Shown here piece by piece: positions 25,707-35,027 of a stretch of 64,000 nt of DNA (within the stretch, counting starts at the first letter, position 1; each line of letters opens with the position of its first letter). This DNA comes from JAXDLH01 sp034666705 (lineage in GTDB: Bacteria; Chloroflexota; UBA6077; SHYK01). Location of the stretch: contig JAXDLH010000288.1 of assembly GCA_034666705.1 (NCBI GenBank), positions 16,791 to 80,790 of the forward strand, read 5' to 3'. The translations under genes were made by a program, and so were the position numbers. Below the pieces are notes generated by a model. That model had not been told where the DNA came from. It searched no databases and was given only the letters and a program-made list of their open reading frames with translations.

Positions 25707-27335
25707 ATGAACGCTCCAGAGGTCGCAATAGCCGACGTCGGCCGAATATTTCTGGTCGGCCTGAGCGGCAGCGGTAAGAGCACCCTCGGGGTGCTCCTCG
25801 CCGAGCGCCTGGGCCTTCCGTTCATCGACACCGACGCGGCGATCGAGCGCACGGAGGGAGCATCGGTAGCCAACATCTTCGCGACACGAGGCGAGGCGGC
25901 GTTTCGCGCGCTCGAGCGCGACGCCGTGCTCGCCTCGTGCCGCGGGACTAGCAGCGTCGTGGCCACAGGTGGCGGTGCGGTCTTGAGCGACGAGGTCCGC
26001 GACGCCATGCTGCATACCGGACGCGTGATCTGGCTTGACGCACCGGTCGAGGTACTGGCGGGGCGCCTCGCGGGGATGACTGATCGACCGCTTCTCGCGG
26101 ACGATGTGTATTCGCGGCTCGTCGCGCTGGCGGAGCAGCGAGCATCGCTCTACGCCGCGGCCCACCTCCGGGTGGACGCTGCGGTCCACCCGGAGATCGT
26201 GATGAGCACCATTCTGCGCGCCCTCGACCGGCTTCCCGACCTGAATCCAGTCTGGGTCCAGACGCCGAGTCAAACGTACCCGGTTTACGTCGGGAGCGGG
26301 GTGCTGGCGTGCGCCGGGGCCCTGCTGGGGGCGCACGGGCTCGACGCTCCGCTGCGCATCATCGCGGACGAGCGTGTGGCAGAACTGCACGGCGCGGCGG
26401 TGCGCGAGGCGCTCGCCGGCTTCGAAACGAGTTGGTATCTCGTGCCAGCCGGCGAAGAGCACAAGTCAGTCGCGCAGGCCGTGGAGCTCTATGGTCGTCT
26501 GCTGGCTGATCGCCCCGAGCGGCGCGACGTCATTGTGGCACTGGGCGGTGGAGTGATCGGCGACCTGGCGGGCTTCATCGCCGCGACCTTGCTGCGCGGC
26601 ATGCGCTTCATACAAATCCCCACGACGCTCCTTTCACAGGTCGACTCTAGCGTCGGCGGCAAGGTTGGCGTCGACCACCCCAGCGGCAAGAACCTGATCG
26701 GCGCGTTCCACCATCCCAATCTCGTCCTGGCGGACGTAGCCGTGCTCCGGACGCTGCCACCGCGCGAAGTCGCCGCCGGGTGGGCGGAGGTCGTGAAGAT
26801 TGCGGTGATCCAGGATCGAGTGCTCTTCGACGATCTCGAGGCCCACGTCGACGAGATGCGGGTGCTCGAGCCGGATATCACGACCCGCGCCATTCGCCGC
26901 GACGTCGAGCTCAAGGCACGGATCGTGGACCAGGATGAACATGATCTCTTGGGCCTGCGCGCTATCTTGAACTATGGGCACACTCTCGGCCACGCGATCG
27001 AGGCTGCCACAGGCTACGCAGCGTATCGGCACGGTGAGGGCGTGGCGATCGGTATGGCCGGCGCGGCGCACATCGCCGAGGCGATGGAGCTGCATCCGGC
27101 CGCCGACGCGCAACGGCAACGAGCGGTCCTGGAGCGCCTGGGATTACCGCAGCACGTTGAGGGCGCCACGCGCGAGATGCTGCGTGCCGCGATGGGTCTC
27201 GACAAGAAGCGCGAGGGCGGCCGCCAGTTGTGGGTCCTGCCGACGGGGATCGGCAGTGTGTGCACGTCGAAAGACGTACCCGAGCAGATCGTCGACGAGG
27301 CGATCGCGTTGATTACGCGGTCCAGTCACCCATGA
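25707..27335 (+). CDS. aroKB: Bifunctional shikimate kinase / 3-dehydroquinate synthase
   Basis: Two consecutive pathway enzymes are fused. Residues about 10-170 are shikimate kinase, with the P-loop GLSGSGKST, the shikimate-binding DTD and the GGGA loop (VVATGGGAVL). Residues about 180-540 are 3-dehydroquinate synthase, with PAGEEHKS, the NAD-binding ALGGGVIGDLAGF, IPTTLLSQVDSSVGGK and the metal ligands in NYGHTLGHAIE and HGEGVAIGM. It thus encodes steps 2 and 5 of the shikimate pathway. The stop overlaps aroQ as ATGA. Confidence 0.95.
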   Translation: MNAPEVAIADVGRIFLVGLSGSGKSTLGVLLAERLGLPFIDTDAAIERTEGASVANIFATRGEAAFRALERDAVLASCRGTSSVVATGGGAVLSDEVRDAMLHTGRVIWLDAPVEVLAGRLAGMTDRPLLADDVYSRLVALAEQRASLYAAAHLRVDAAVHPEIVMSTILRALDRLPDLNPVWVQTPSQTYPVYVGSGVLACAGALLGAHGLDAPLRIIADERVAELHGAAVREALAGFETSWYLVPAGEEHKSVAQAVELYGRLLADRPERRDVIVALGGGVIGDLAGFIAATLLRGMRFIQIPTTLLSQVDSSVGGKVGVDHPSGKNLIGAFHHPNLVLADVAVLRTLPPREVAAGWAEVVKIAVIQDRVLFDDLEAHVDEMRVLEPDITTRAIRRDVELKARIVDQDEHDLLGLRAILNYGHTLGHAIEAATGYAAYRHGEGVAIGMAGAAHIAEAMELHPAADAQRQRAVLERLGLPQHVEGATREMLRAAMGLDKKREGGRQLWVLPTGIGSVCTSKDVPEQIVDEAIALITRSSHP

Positions 27336-27790
27336 CCACGATCCTGGTCCTCCATGGGCCGAACCTGAGCATCCTCGGCCGCAGGCAGCCGGAGATCTAC
27401 GGCACCACGACGCTCGAGACAATCGACGAGGCGCTGCGCAGTCGTGCCTCAGCCTGGGGCTGGGAGATCATCGCCGTCCAATCAAACCATGAGGGCGCAT
27501 TGATCGACACGATCGAGAGCCACTACGAGCGTATCGAAGGCGTGCTCATCAACCCGGGCGCCCTGACCCACTACGGCCTGTCGCTGCGTGACGCACTCGC
27601 GGCGCTGACGGTGCCCATCGTCGAGGTACACCTCTCCAACATCCACGCGCGCGCCGAGGAGTGGCGTCACCACTCCATCACCGGCGAAGTCGCCAAAGGG
27701 ATCGTGTCAGGCTTCGGTTGGCGCTCCTACCTGCTCGGGCTCGACGCGCTCCGCGGCATCATCGACCCGGGGGCTAGCCCGCCCGCGTGA
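27332..27790 (+). CDS. aroQ: 3-dehydroquinate dehydratase, type II
   Basis: AroQ dehydrates 3-dehydroquinate to 3-dehydroshikimate. The 152-residue protein has LVLHGPNLSILGRRQPEIYG with the catalytic Tyr in the flexible loop, QSNHEGALID, INPGALTHYG and EVHLSNIHARAEEWRHHS with the catalytic His. It is the last gene of the operon. Its 3' end overlaps the convergent NYN gene by 84 nt. Confidence 0.95.
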   Translation: MTTILVLHGPNLSILGRRQPEIYGTTTLETIDEALRSRASAWGWEIIAVQSNHEGALIDTIESHYERIEGVLINPGALTHYGLSLRDALAALTVPIVEVHLSNIHARAEEWRHHSITGEVAKGIVSGFGWRSYLLGLDALRGIIDPGASPPA

Positions 27791-29428
27791 GCGGCGCCGC
27801 GGTCGTGGCCGCTCTGTCGCTGGCGCTTCATCCGAAGCCTCGACCGGCTCGCTCGACTGAACCTCCGCTTCCTGAGCCTCGCCCATCGGAAGCGCGAGTG
27901 GAGCATCGTGGCCGTTTGTGGTTATGAGCTCATCGTCGGAGCTGCTTGGGAGCTCTTCCGTTGCGGAGCTCTCTTCTGTCACGGCGCTCACATCGGTTCG
28001 CGCAGTGCCCCGGCCTCGTGACCGGCGACGCGGCCTCGGTCGCTCCGGCGGCGCCTCCGCGCTCGTGCCACTCTCGCCGGCAATTTCCGGCGACGATTCG
28101 ATCTCGACATCATTGGCAGCGACTGGCTCGATCCCATTGGTCCCGGGCGGCTCTTCGAGCGCCCGCATGACGAGGGGGTGCCTGCGATTCAACCGGAAGA
28201 TGTTGATGTCGCGGTACTCGCCGGTGATTCGATCGAGAATGGTCCGCGTGTCGGTGAGGAACATGCCGTCCTGGATCGCTTGATCGACGAGGTCGCTCAA
28301 CTCGTTGAGCGTCATCGGGACGAGGCGAGACTCTGCGGCTCGATTCACGATGTAGTTGAACGACATGAATGGGCTGCCCTGCTCCAGCAGATCGACGAAC
28401 CGCACGAGCTTCGTGAGACGTTCCTCGTCTACGGGATCGAGCTTGACCGTGGACCGCTGGACGACGGGATTCCGCAATGGCGGAGGAGGCGGGGTTTCTC
28501 CAATCCGCTGCACGGCCTCCTCGGCCTCGCGCTCAACCTCTTGCGGCGTCTCGACTGCGAGGCCGGTGTCGATCTCCTCGCCCGGCATGTACACGCGATC
28601 CGTGAGGCCAACAGTTTGGGTCTTCACGATCCCGCGCCGCTCGGCCTCCTTCATAAAGTCCTTGAACTTCGAGTAGCCATAGGCCTGCTCGTCGAAGCTG
28701 CCAAGGCGGCTGGCCAGGAGCAGCTTGACCTGCGCGAACACGTTGGGCCGCCGCTTCTCGCGTACGTACTTCACGACCTCGCCGAGGACCTTGAACGCCT
28801 CGTCAACGGCGACGAGAGGTGCGGCCACGGGAGCTGGCGCCGGTGTGGGTGCATGAGGCGGCGCCGTGCTGGCCGCCACCAGCGGCGCCGGGCGCCGCGC
28901 AGGGGCCGGATCGACGTCCACGTCGTACGCGATGTACTGGTCGGCGCTGCTGGTGAGCATCCAACTCGTGTTCCACGAGGCGCCGATGATGACCACGCGC
29001 TTGCCGTGCGTGCGCAGGGTATTGACGAGATGGATAAAGTCGCCGTCGCCGGTGACAAAGACGAACGTTGCCACGCTGGGGTTCAGGTAGGCGAACTCCA
29101 CCACGTCGACGGCGAGCTTGATGTCCACGGAATTCTTGCGGCGGGGCAGTCCGTCGGTCGTGGCATCGCCGGGCCCGACGAAGATCGTGGGGACGTAGAT
29201 CGGCTCGATGCCCACGGAGTAAAGATCGTTGGGATCGCGGAGGTTGTGGCCCTCCTGCCAGTTGGCGTACGCCTTAGCGGTCACCACCCGGCCAAATCGC
29301 CCGGCCGCATCCTTGAGCGCCTGAACGTTGGGAAGCCGGTTATCGCGGTTAAGCAGGCTGTACTTGATGTTCTCCCAGTCGATGAACATCGCGACGTCGC
29401 CGGAGGGCGACGACGAGGGAGCAGTCAA
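27707..29428 (-). CDS. NYN-domain nuclease-like protein with LOTUS/OST-HTH domain and Arg-rich tail
   Basis: The N-terminal NYN (PIN-like) domain has the acidic residues expected for metal-dependent RNA cleavage: MFIDWENI, the SVDIKLAVDVVEF segment and VTGDGDFIHLV. A LOTUS/OST-HTH-like domain follows (about residues 225-300; KRRPNVFAQVKLLLASRLG, then KFKDFMKEAERRGI), then a second winged-helix-like region (about 350-430). The acidic C-terminus carries two RPRPRRRSRGR boxes, as in RNA-binding tails. TTG 29428 is preceded by GGAGG at 6 nt. A role in RNA turnover is inferred; the target is unknown. Confidence 0.78.
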   Translation of the reverse strand: MTAPSSSPSGDVAMFIDWENIKYSLLNRDNRLPNVQALKDAAGRFGRVVTAKAYANWQEGHNLRDPNDLYSVGIEPIYVPTIFVGPGDATTDGLPRRKNSVDIKLAVDVVEFAYLNPSVATFVFVTGDGDFIHLVNTLRTHGKRVVIIGASWNTSWMLTSSADQYIAYDVDVDPAPARRPAPLVAASTAPPHAPTPAPAPVAAPLVAVDEAFKVLGEVVKYVREKRRPNVFAQVKLLLASRLGSFDEQAYGYSKFKDFMKEAERRGIVKTQTVGLTDRVYMPGEEIDTGLAVETPQEVEREAEEAVQRIGETPPPPPLRNPVVQRSTVKLDPVDEERLTKLVRFVDLLEQGSPFMSFNYIVNRAAESRLVPMTLNELSDLVDQAIQDGMFLTDTRTILDRITGEYRDINIFRLNRRHPLVMRALEEPPGTNGIEPVAANDVEIESSPEIAGESGTSAEAPPERPRPRRRSRGRGTARTDVSAVTEESSATEELPSSSDDELITTNGHDAPLALPMGEAQEAEVQSSEPVEASDEAPATERPRPRRRSRGRASPRVDDAAERVEPEQVGAPTEA

Positions 29429-29515
29429 TATGTGCCTCCAGGAGTTTTCGACAAAAATGGGCAAGTGTCTGGCGGAGGCCGGCGCGACAGTCCGCAACCT
29501 CGGCAATCCGCTGCC

Positions 29516-30376
29516 TCATTGTACGACCAGTGCCACCGGAAGCAGCAGCACGATCAACTGACAGAAGAGCGCCGTGCCGGCGAGCACGTGTGCGACCCGC
29601 ACGACCCGCCTGCCGAGAGCAAGACTGATCACCGTATTTACCAGGAGCACACCCGCTGCGGCCGCAACCCCGTTCATTGGGAGCGGGTGCATGCCAGCCA
29701 ACTCGGCGGCGCACACCGCGCCCAGGATGACGAACCCCAGAAGCAGCATCAGGCGCACCGTCCAGGGGCTGTGCCCCAGCACGTCGAGCAGCGACACCGG
29801 CGGGCGCACTCTTCCGGCGCGGACGAACGACGTCTCCGTTGCGGCCCGAACGACCGCCCCGCGAAACGCCTCCGGATCATCCGGACTGACGACGACCTGG
29901 GTCCCCGCTACCTCGACGAAGACGAGCGCCGCCACGTCATTCGTCGTGGCGCGCCAGCACCATTCGTCGCCATCTGCTCCGACGATGCGCCCGACGTAGA
30001 AGCCAGGCCAGGCCAGCGGCGCGTCGGCCGCGATCGCCTGGGGCACGGTCGCAACTCGCTCGATCTGCTCGTAGCGAATTCGCAGGCGGCTGACGCCGCA
30101 CAGCACGTCGAGGGCGCTTGTCCCTAGCCGGTAGCGCAGCGTTCCGCACCACCAGCCGCCGACCGCCGCGCCGAGAGCGATGCCCAACCCAAGCAGCGCA
30201 GTGAGGAGGAGCACACCCATCGCGAAGATCGAGTTGGCCCGCAATCCCTCCATCGCCAGCGCGACTCCGGAACTCAGGCTGACCGCGACGATCAACGCAC
30301 CAAGTCCGACGCCCCGGCCGCGCGTGGCTGCGCCGACCTGACCCTCGAGTGGCAGCGTCTGACCAGAGGTCACCAC
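29516..30376 (-). CDS. Membrane protein with bacterial PH-like domain
   Basis: The 286-residue protein has two N-terminal membrane segments (about 24-42 and 50-75), a cytosolic domain of about 120 residues, and two further membrane segments (about 205-230 and 235-285). The soluble part (LRYRLGTSALDVLCGVSRLR, then IRYEQIERVATVP, then FYVGRIVGADGDE) resembles the bacterial PH-domain proteins that sit at membranes. Function is unknown. It is divergent from the exopolysaccharide operon and 87 bp downstream of the NYN start. Confidence 0.6.
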   Translation of the reverse strand: MVTSGQTLPLEGQVGAATRGRGVGLGALIVAVSLSSGVALAMEGLRANSIFAMGVLLLTALLGLGIALGAAVGGWWCGTLRYRLGTSALDVLCGVSRLRIRYEQIERVATVPQAIAADAPLAWPGFYVGRIVGADGDEWCWRATTNDVAALVFVEVAGTQVVVSPDDPEAFRGAVVRAATETSFVRAGRVRPPVSLLDVLGHSPWTVRLMLLLGFVILGAVCAAELAGMHPLPMNGVAAAAGVLLVNTVISLALGRRVVRVAHVLAGTALFCQLIVLLLPVALVVQ

Positions 30377-30441
30377 GGCGCACGCGAAACGGATGTGCGA
30401 ACGCGGCGCGTGCAGATTGCACGCAGGTGTAGACTGCGACC

Positions 30442-31611
30442 GTGGCTACCCGACACGCGCCGCCTCCTCGGATCGGCATCAATGCGCAAAAGCTCTCGCT
30501 GAGCCAGTCCTACCACGCGGCAGGCTCGAGCCGCTACGTCCACAACCTCGTGCGCGAGCTGCGCGCGCTGGATGCGGAGGAGCAGTTCCTCGTCTACGCT
30601 CGCGAGAAGGACGTACCGCCCGACCTGGCGTCGACGGCGAACTTTCGCGTCGTTGGCACGCGTGCGCCGACGGATCGCCCCATTGCCCGCATCCTGTGGG
30701 AGCAACTCAGGCTGCCGCGGCTGCTTCGTCACGACCACGTCACACTCTTTCATGGGGCAATCAATGCTTTGCCGCTCGCGTGGGAGGGCCCGCGCATCGC
30801 GACCATTCTCGATCTGACCTTCCTGCGGATCCCACAGGCGTTCAATCGCAGCAATCGGCTGTACTTGACCTGGATGACCCGCTACGTCGCGCGGCATGCC
30901 GATCGCATCATCACCATCTCCGAGGCTTCGCGGCGCGATGCTATCGAGCTCCTGGGGGCTGCCCCAGCGCACGTAGTGGCCATTCCGCTGGGCGTGGACC
31001 CGCAGTTCCAGCCGATGAGTGATCATCTTGCCGTCGCTCGGTTCCGGGAGGCCAATGGCTTGCCGGAGCACTTCATCCTGCATCTGGGCACCATTGAGCC
31101 GCGGAAGAATCTGCTGCGTCTCATCGACGCCTACGCCGAGCTGAGACGCCGCGGGGCGACCGACTGGCCTCTGATCCTGGCCGGTGGCCGTGGCTGGGGA
31201 GACCAACCGATATTCGACCGCGTCGCCGCGACCGGGCTCGACGGGGCCATCCGTTTTGCCGGTTTTGTGCCGGATAGCGACTTGCCCCTCTGGTACAATG
31301 CGGCGTCCCTCTTCACCTATCCCAGTGAATATGAGGGGTTCGGGCTGCCGGTGCTCGAGGCGCTGGCCTGCGGTACCCCAGTCGTAGCCTCGAATAGCTC
31401 CTCTTTCCCGGAGGTAGTGGGAGATGCCGGGATCCTTGTGGACCCTGCCGATACCCGGGATATGGCGAACGGCATTGAGCGGGTGCTCGCCGATGATGCA
31501 TTGCGGGCCCATTATGCAAGCGCCGGGCCGGAGCGCGCGCGCCGTTTCAGCTGGCGCGCCACGGCGGAACGCACGCTCGCGGTGTATCGCGAGGTGATGG
31601 CAGCGACATGA
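30442..31611 (+). CDS. Glycosyltransferase family 4
   Basis: The first gene of the exopolysaccharide operon has a GT-B fold. The N-terminal domain starts RIGINAQKLSLSQSYHAAGS, and the C-terminal domain has FILHLGTIEPRKNLLRLIDA, the E-x7-E motif SEYEGFGLPVLEALACGTPV, and GDAGILVDPAD. It would transfer a sugar from a nucleotide donor to the lipid-linked repeat. GTG 30442 lies 6 nt after a TAGACT box and lacks a close Shine-Dalgarno, so it may be leaderless. It overlaps the next gene by 4 nt. Confidence 0.9.
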   Translation: MATRHAPPPRIGINAQKLSLSQSYHAAGSSRYVHNLVRELRALDAEEQFLVYAREKDVPPDLASTANFRVVGTRAPTDRPIARILWEQLRLPRLLRHDHVTLFHGAINALPLAWEGPRIATILDLTFLRIPQAFNRSNRLYLTWMTRYVARHADRIITISEASRRDAIELLGAAPAHVVAIPLGVDPQFQPMSDHLAVARFREANGLPEHFILHLGTIEPRKNLLRLIDAYAELRRRGATDWPLILAGGRGWGDQPIFDRVAATGLDGAIRFAGFVPDSDLPLWYNAASLFTYPSEYEGFGLPVLEALACGTPVVASNSSSFPEVVGDAGILVDPADTRDMANGIERVLADDALRAHYASAGPERARRFSWRATAERTLAVYREVMAAT

Positions 31612-33089
31612 ACGTGTTCCCGGGTGCCGCCGCCGAAGCCGTTGGGCGGCCCGCGAGTCGGGCCCATCCGAGCAACCGCTGGCTTCGACGTTTCCAGCTC
31701 ACGGCTCTCGTGGTTTCTGACCTCATTGCCGTCAACCTGGCGTTTGCGGCTGCTTACTATCTGCGCTACCACCTGCAGTTGGGCGGCGACGTACCGGGCG
31801 AGAGTTACGTCGACTGGACCATATACCTGCCGGTGCAGGCGCTCTTCATGGTGCTTTGTCTCCTCGGCTACCAGGTCCGCAAGAGTTACGCGCTGCCGCG
31901 CGGCTCGTCGTTGGCAGGAGAGGGCGAGGCGCTCCTCAGCAGCACGACCGTTGCGGCGATGGTCACCTTCACGCTCGTCTCGCTGATCCGCTACCCCGCA
32001 TCGTCGCGGCTGACGCTGATTTATGCCTGGGGCCTCGCGTTCGTCCTGACGTTCGCGGGCCGTTGCATCATCCGTGCGCTGCGCGCCCAGTTGCACAGCA
32101 CCGGGTTCGGCATCGAGCGCGTCGTCGTCGTCGGCAACAACCGGCTCGCACGCATGGTGATGCAGATGCTGGCTCAGCAGTCGTACCTCGGGTACCGGGT
32201 CGTAGGGTTCGTCGACGAGGCGTCGCGTTCGGACTTCGGCCGGTTCCGCGCGCTCGGCGGCATTCATCGCCTTCCCACCCTGATCGGCGAGCATCAGATC
32301 GATCGCGTCATCGTGGCGCTGCCTGCGGCGCAGCACAATGACATTCTGTGGGTGCTCGATCACTGCCGGCACGACGGCGTGAGCTTCAGCTTGGTCCCCG
32401 ACCTGTTCGAGCTCCGGCTGAGCCACGTCGAACTCGACGCGGTCAACGGCATACCCCTGTTCGCACTCAACGAGACCAACATCGCGGGCTGGAACCTATT
32501 CGTCAAGCGCATGCTGGATGCGGTCGTCAGTCTGCTCATCCTTTCGCTCCTCAGCCCACTCTTCCTCCTCATCGCGATCGCCATCAAGCTGGACTCGCCC
32601 GGTCCCGTGTTCTTCCGCCAGACGCGTCTCGGCAAAGACGGCCGACCCTTCACCTGCTACAAGTTCCGCTCCATGCGCGCCAACGCTGAGCAAGAGCGCG
32701 AGGCACTCAACGAGTTGAATGAGGCGGATGGGCCGCTCTTCAAGATTCGGCGTGATCCCCGGTTAACGCGCGTGGGGCGGATCATCCGGCGCATGAGCAT
32801 CGACGAGTTCCCGCAATTGTGGAACGTGCTCCAGGGTGACATGAGCCTCGTCGGTCCCCGCCCGCCCATTCCCGCCGAGGTCGAGCAGTACGAAGACTGG
32901 CACCGCCGGCGGCTCGAGACGGTGCCAGGCATTACGGGGCTCTGGCAAGTTAGCGGCCGCAGCGAGCTGAGCTTCGACGAGATGGTCATGCTTGACATCT
33001 ACTACATCGAGAACTGGTCACTCACGCTCGATCTCCAGATTCTGGCGCGCACCATTCCGGCTGTGCTTCGCACCGCGGGCGCGTTCTAG
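31608..33089 (+). CDS. Polyprenyl-phosphate sugar-1-phosphate transferase (WbaP/WcaJ type)
   Basis: The enzyme starts repeat-unit synthesis by loading a sugar phosphate on undecaprenyl phosphate. The 493-residue protein has four N-terminal membrane segments (about 25-150), a CoA-binding-like domain ([13 protein letters not shown]), a fifth hydrophobic segment ([20 protein letters not shown]) and the catalytic bacterial sugar transferase domain with [43 protein letters not shown] and MSLVGPRPP. The sugar is probably glucose or galactose, by analogy only. Confidence 0.93.
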   Translation: MNVFPGAAAEAVGRPASRAHPSNRWLRRFQLTALVVSDLIAVNLAFAAAYYLRYHLQLGGDVPGESYVDWTIYLPVQALFMVLCLLGYQVRKSYALPRGSSLAGEGEALLSSTTVAAMVTFTLVSLIRYPASSRLTLIYAWGLAFVLTFAGRCIIRALRAQLHSTGFGIERVVVVGNNRLARMVMQMLAQQSYLGYRVVGFVDEASRSDFGRFRALGGIHRLPTLIGEHQIDRVIVALPAAQHNDILWVLDHCRHDGVSFSLVPDLFELRLSHVELDAVNGIPLFALNETNIAGWNLFVKRMLDAVVSLLILSLLSPLFLLIAIAIKLDSPGPVFFRQTRLGKDGRPFTCYKFRSMRANAEQEREALNELNEADGPLFKIRRDPRLTRVGRIIRRMSIDEFPQLWNVLQGDMSLVGPRPPIPAEVEQYEDWHRRRLETVPGITGLWQVSGRSELSFDEMVMLDIYYIENWSLTLDLQILARTIPAVLRTAGAF

Positions 33090-33093
33090 GGTC

Positions 33094-34224
33094 GTGCGCG
33101 TCGCCCTCGTCCACGACTACCTGAACCAGTACGGCGGCGCGGAGCGGGTGCTCGAGGTCTTCCACGAGCTCTACCCCAACGCACCCGTGTACACCTCGCT
33201 GTACGAGCCGACCGCCATGCCCGCACACTTTCGCGGCTGGGATATTCGCACCTCCTTCATGCAGCGGATCCCGCTCGCGCGCGCACACCACCGCCATGCA
33301 CTGCTGCTCTACCCACTTGCCTTCGAGTCGTTCGATCTCAGCAGCTACGACGTTGTCATCTCGAACTCCAGCGCGTGGTGCAAAGGGGTGAAAACGCCGC
33401 CGGGCACCATGCATCTCTCCTATTGCCTCACGCCGATGCGGTTCGCGTGGAATCTAGATGCCTACGTCGACCGCGAGCGGCTCGGCAGATCGGCGCGCAC
33501 GATACTGCCGACGCTGATGCACGGCCTGCGGCGTTGGGACGTCGCCAACTCCCGACGCGTCGATCGCTTCGTCGGAATCTCGCGCGTGGTGGTCGAGCGC
33601 ATCCGCCAGTGCTACGGGAGGGATGCCGACCTGCTGATGCCGCCAGTGGACGTCGAATCAATTCCGCTCAGCCGCGAGGTTGGCGACGAGTACCTCGTGG
33701 TCTCTCGGCTGATTCCGTACAAGCGGATCGACCTCGCGATCGAGGCGTGCAACCGACTCGGCGCTCCGCTCTGCGTCGTCGGCGACGGGCGGGACCGGGC
33801 GAGCCTCGAGGCGCTGGCCGGGCCATCGGTACGATTCGCGGGCTTTGTCGCGGATCAGGAAGCCCGTGCGTACCGCGCGACGTGCCGGGCGTTTCTTTTC
33901 CCTGGTGAGGAGGATTTCGGCATTGCGCCCGTCGAGGCAATGGCAGCAGGGCGGCCCGTGATCGCCTTTGCCGGCGGCGGCGCGCTCGATACCGTCGTCG
34001 ATGGGGAGACCGGCGCGCTCTTCAGCCCCCAGAGCGCAGATGCGCTCGCGGCAACGCTCGCGGCGTTCGATCCCACCCGATTCGACCCCGAGCGCATTCG
34101 GGCACATGCGCTCGGTTTCGCGACCTCGACGTTCAAGAAGCGCTTCGCGGACCTCGTCGACGATGCGTATCGGGCGCACCGTGCTTCGGTTCGGTTTGCC
34201 CAGACCGAAAGGGCGCCGGTATAG
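33094..34224 (+). CDS. Glycosyltransferase family 4
   Basis: This 376-residue GT-B enzyme begins RVALVHDYLNQYGGAERVLE, as in WbaZ/mannosyltransferase-like family members, and contains YLVVSRLIPYKRIDLAIEAC, LFPGEEDFGIAPVEAMAAGR and GGGALDTVVDGETGALF. GTG 33094, four bases after the previous stop, is the only sensible start at the conserved N-terminus. It belongs to the exopolysaccharide operon. Donor and acceptor cannot be told. Confidence 0.9.
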   Translation: MRVALVHDYLNQYGGAERVLEVFHELYPNAPVYTSLYEPTAMPAHFRGWDIRTSFMQRIPLARAHHRHALLLYPLAFESFDLSSYDVVISNSSAWCKGVKTPPGTMHLSYCLTPMRFAWNLDAYVDRERLGRSARTILPTLMHGLRRWDVANSRRVDRFVGISRVVVERIRQCYGRDADLLMPPVDVESIPLSREVGDEYLVVSRLIPYKRIDLAIEACNRLGAPLCVVGDGRDRASLEALAGPSVRFAGFVADQEARAYRATCRAFLFPGEEDFGIAPVEAMAAGRPVIAFAGGGALDTVVDGETGALFSPQSADALAATLAAFDPTRFDPERIRAHALGFATSTFKKRFADLVDDAYRAHRASVRFAQTERAPV

Positions 34225-34266
34225 TTCGCGCCGGCACCGCCATCCGGGGTGTCCCCGAGGTCGACG

Positions 34267-34968
34267 ATGGACCTGCATGATGCCGTTGCCATTTTGCTGC
34301 GACGCTGGCCAATCATCGCCGCGGTCACAATCCTCGCCCTGGTGTTCGCCACGGCGTTCAGCCTCCGCGGGCCCAGGGCCTACGAAGCATCGATGCGGCT
34401 GGCGGTAAGTGTCACCGACGAGGGAAGCGCCACTTCCGAGAGCGACGCACCGCCCTACAGCTACTACCGCGACTATTACCTCTGGCTGTCGTCCGAGTAC
34501 CTGGCCGACGACCTCGCGCAGCTCCTCAAGAGTCAGTCATTCGGGACCGACGTCGGCCAGCAGCTCGGCGAAGATGCCCGCACGCTGGACCTGTCCAGTC
34601 TGACGACGACCAAGAAGACGCATCGGATGCTGGACGTAGCTGTGCAAGCGCCATCGCCGACGCGTGCCCTGCAGCTCGCGTCCGCTATCGCCGAGCTCGT
34701 TCGCACCCAGAGCCCGCGGTATCTGGGTGCGCTCGCCTCCTCGGGCGGACGGGTCGCGGTGATCGACCAGCCTTCGGTGCACGCCGCGACCACGGTTGGA
34801 TCCCAGGTGGCGGACGTCGGTCTGCGCGGTCTACTCGGGCTGCTCGCCGGCCTCTTCCTGGCGTTTGTCGTAGATTACGTCGACTCAACCATTCGAGATG
34901 CGGGCGACGTCCGGCGGGCGCTGGGACTGCCGGTGCTGGGAGAGATTCCGGCTGGCCCACGGCCATGA
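34267..34968 (+). CDS. Wzz/chain-length-determinant-like membrane protein (first copy)
   Basis: An N-terminal membrane helix (IIAAVTILALVFATAFSL), an extracytoplasmic domain of about 160 residues and a second helix (GLRGLLGLLAGLFLAFVVDY) give the Wzz/CapA topology. It ends in a short cytosolic segment, DAGDVRRALGLPVLGEIP, typical of BY-kinase activators. It would control polysaccharide chain length and activate the kinase two genes downstream. ATG 34267 has GAGG at 6 nt. Confidence 0.8.
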   Translation: MDLHDAVAILLRRWPIIAAVTILALVFATAFSLRGPRAYEASMRLAVSVTDEGSATSESDAPPYSYYRDYYLWLSSEYLADDLAQLLKSQSFGTDVGQQLGEDARTLDLSSLTTTKKTHRMLDVAVQAPSPTRALQLASAIAELVRTQSPRYLGALASSGGRVAVIDQPSVHAATTVGSQVADVGLRGLLGLLAGLFLAFVVDYVDSTIRDAGDVRRALGLPVLGEIPAGPRP

Positions 34969-35027
34969 CGGCGCAGTCGCCCCACGCGCGATGCTGATCG
35001 ACACCCCAAAACCGTCTCCGAGGTAGC

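Noticed and set aside
28178..30127. Long plus-strand ORF antisense to the NYN and PH-like genes
   Set aside because: Its translation is rich in Arg/His/Asp typical of antisense frames in GC-rich DNA, has no family features, and lies opposite two well-supported genes.
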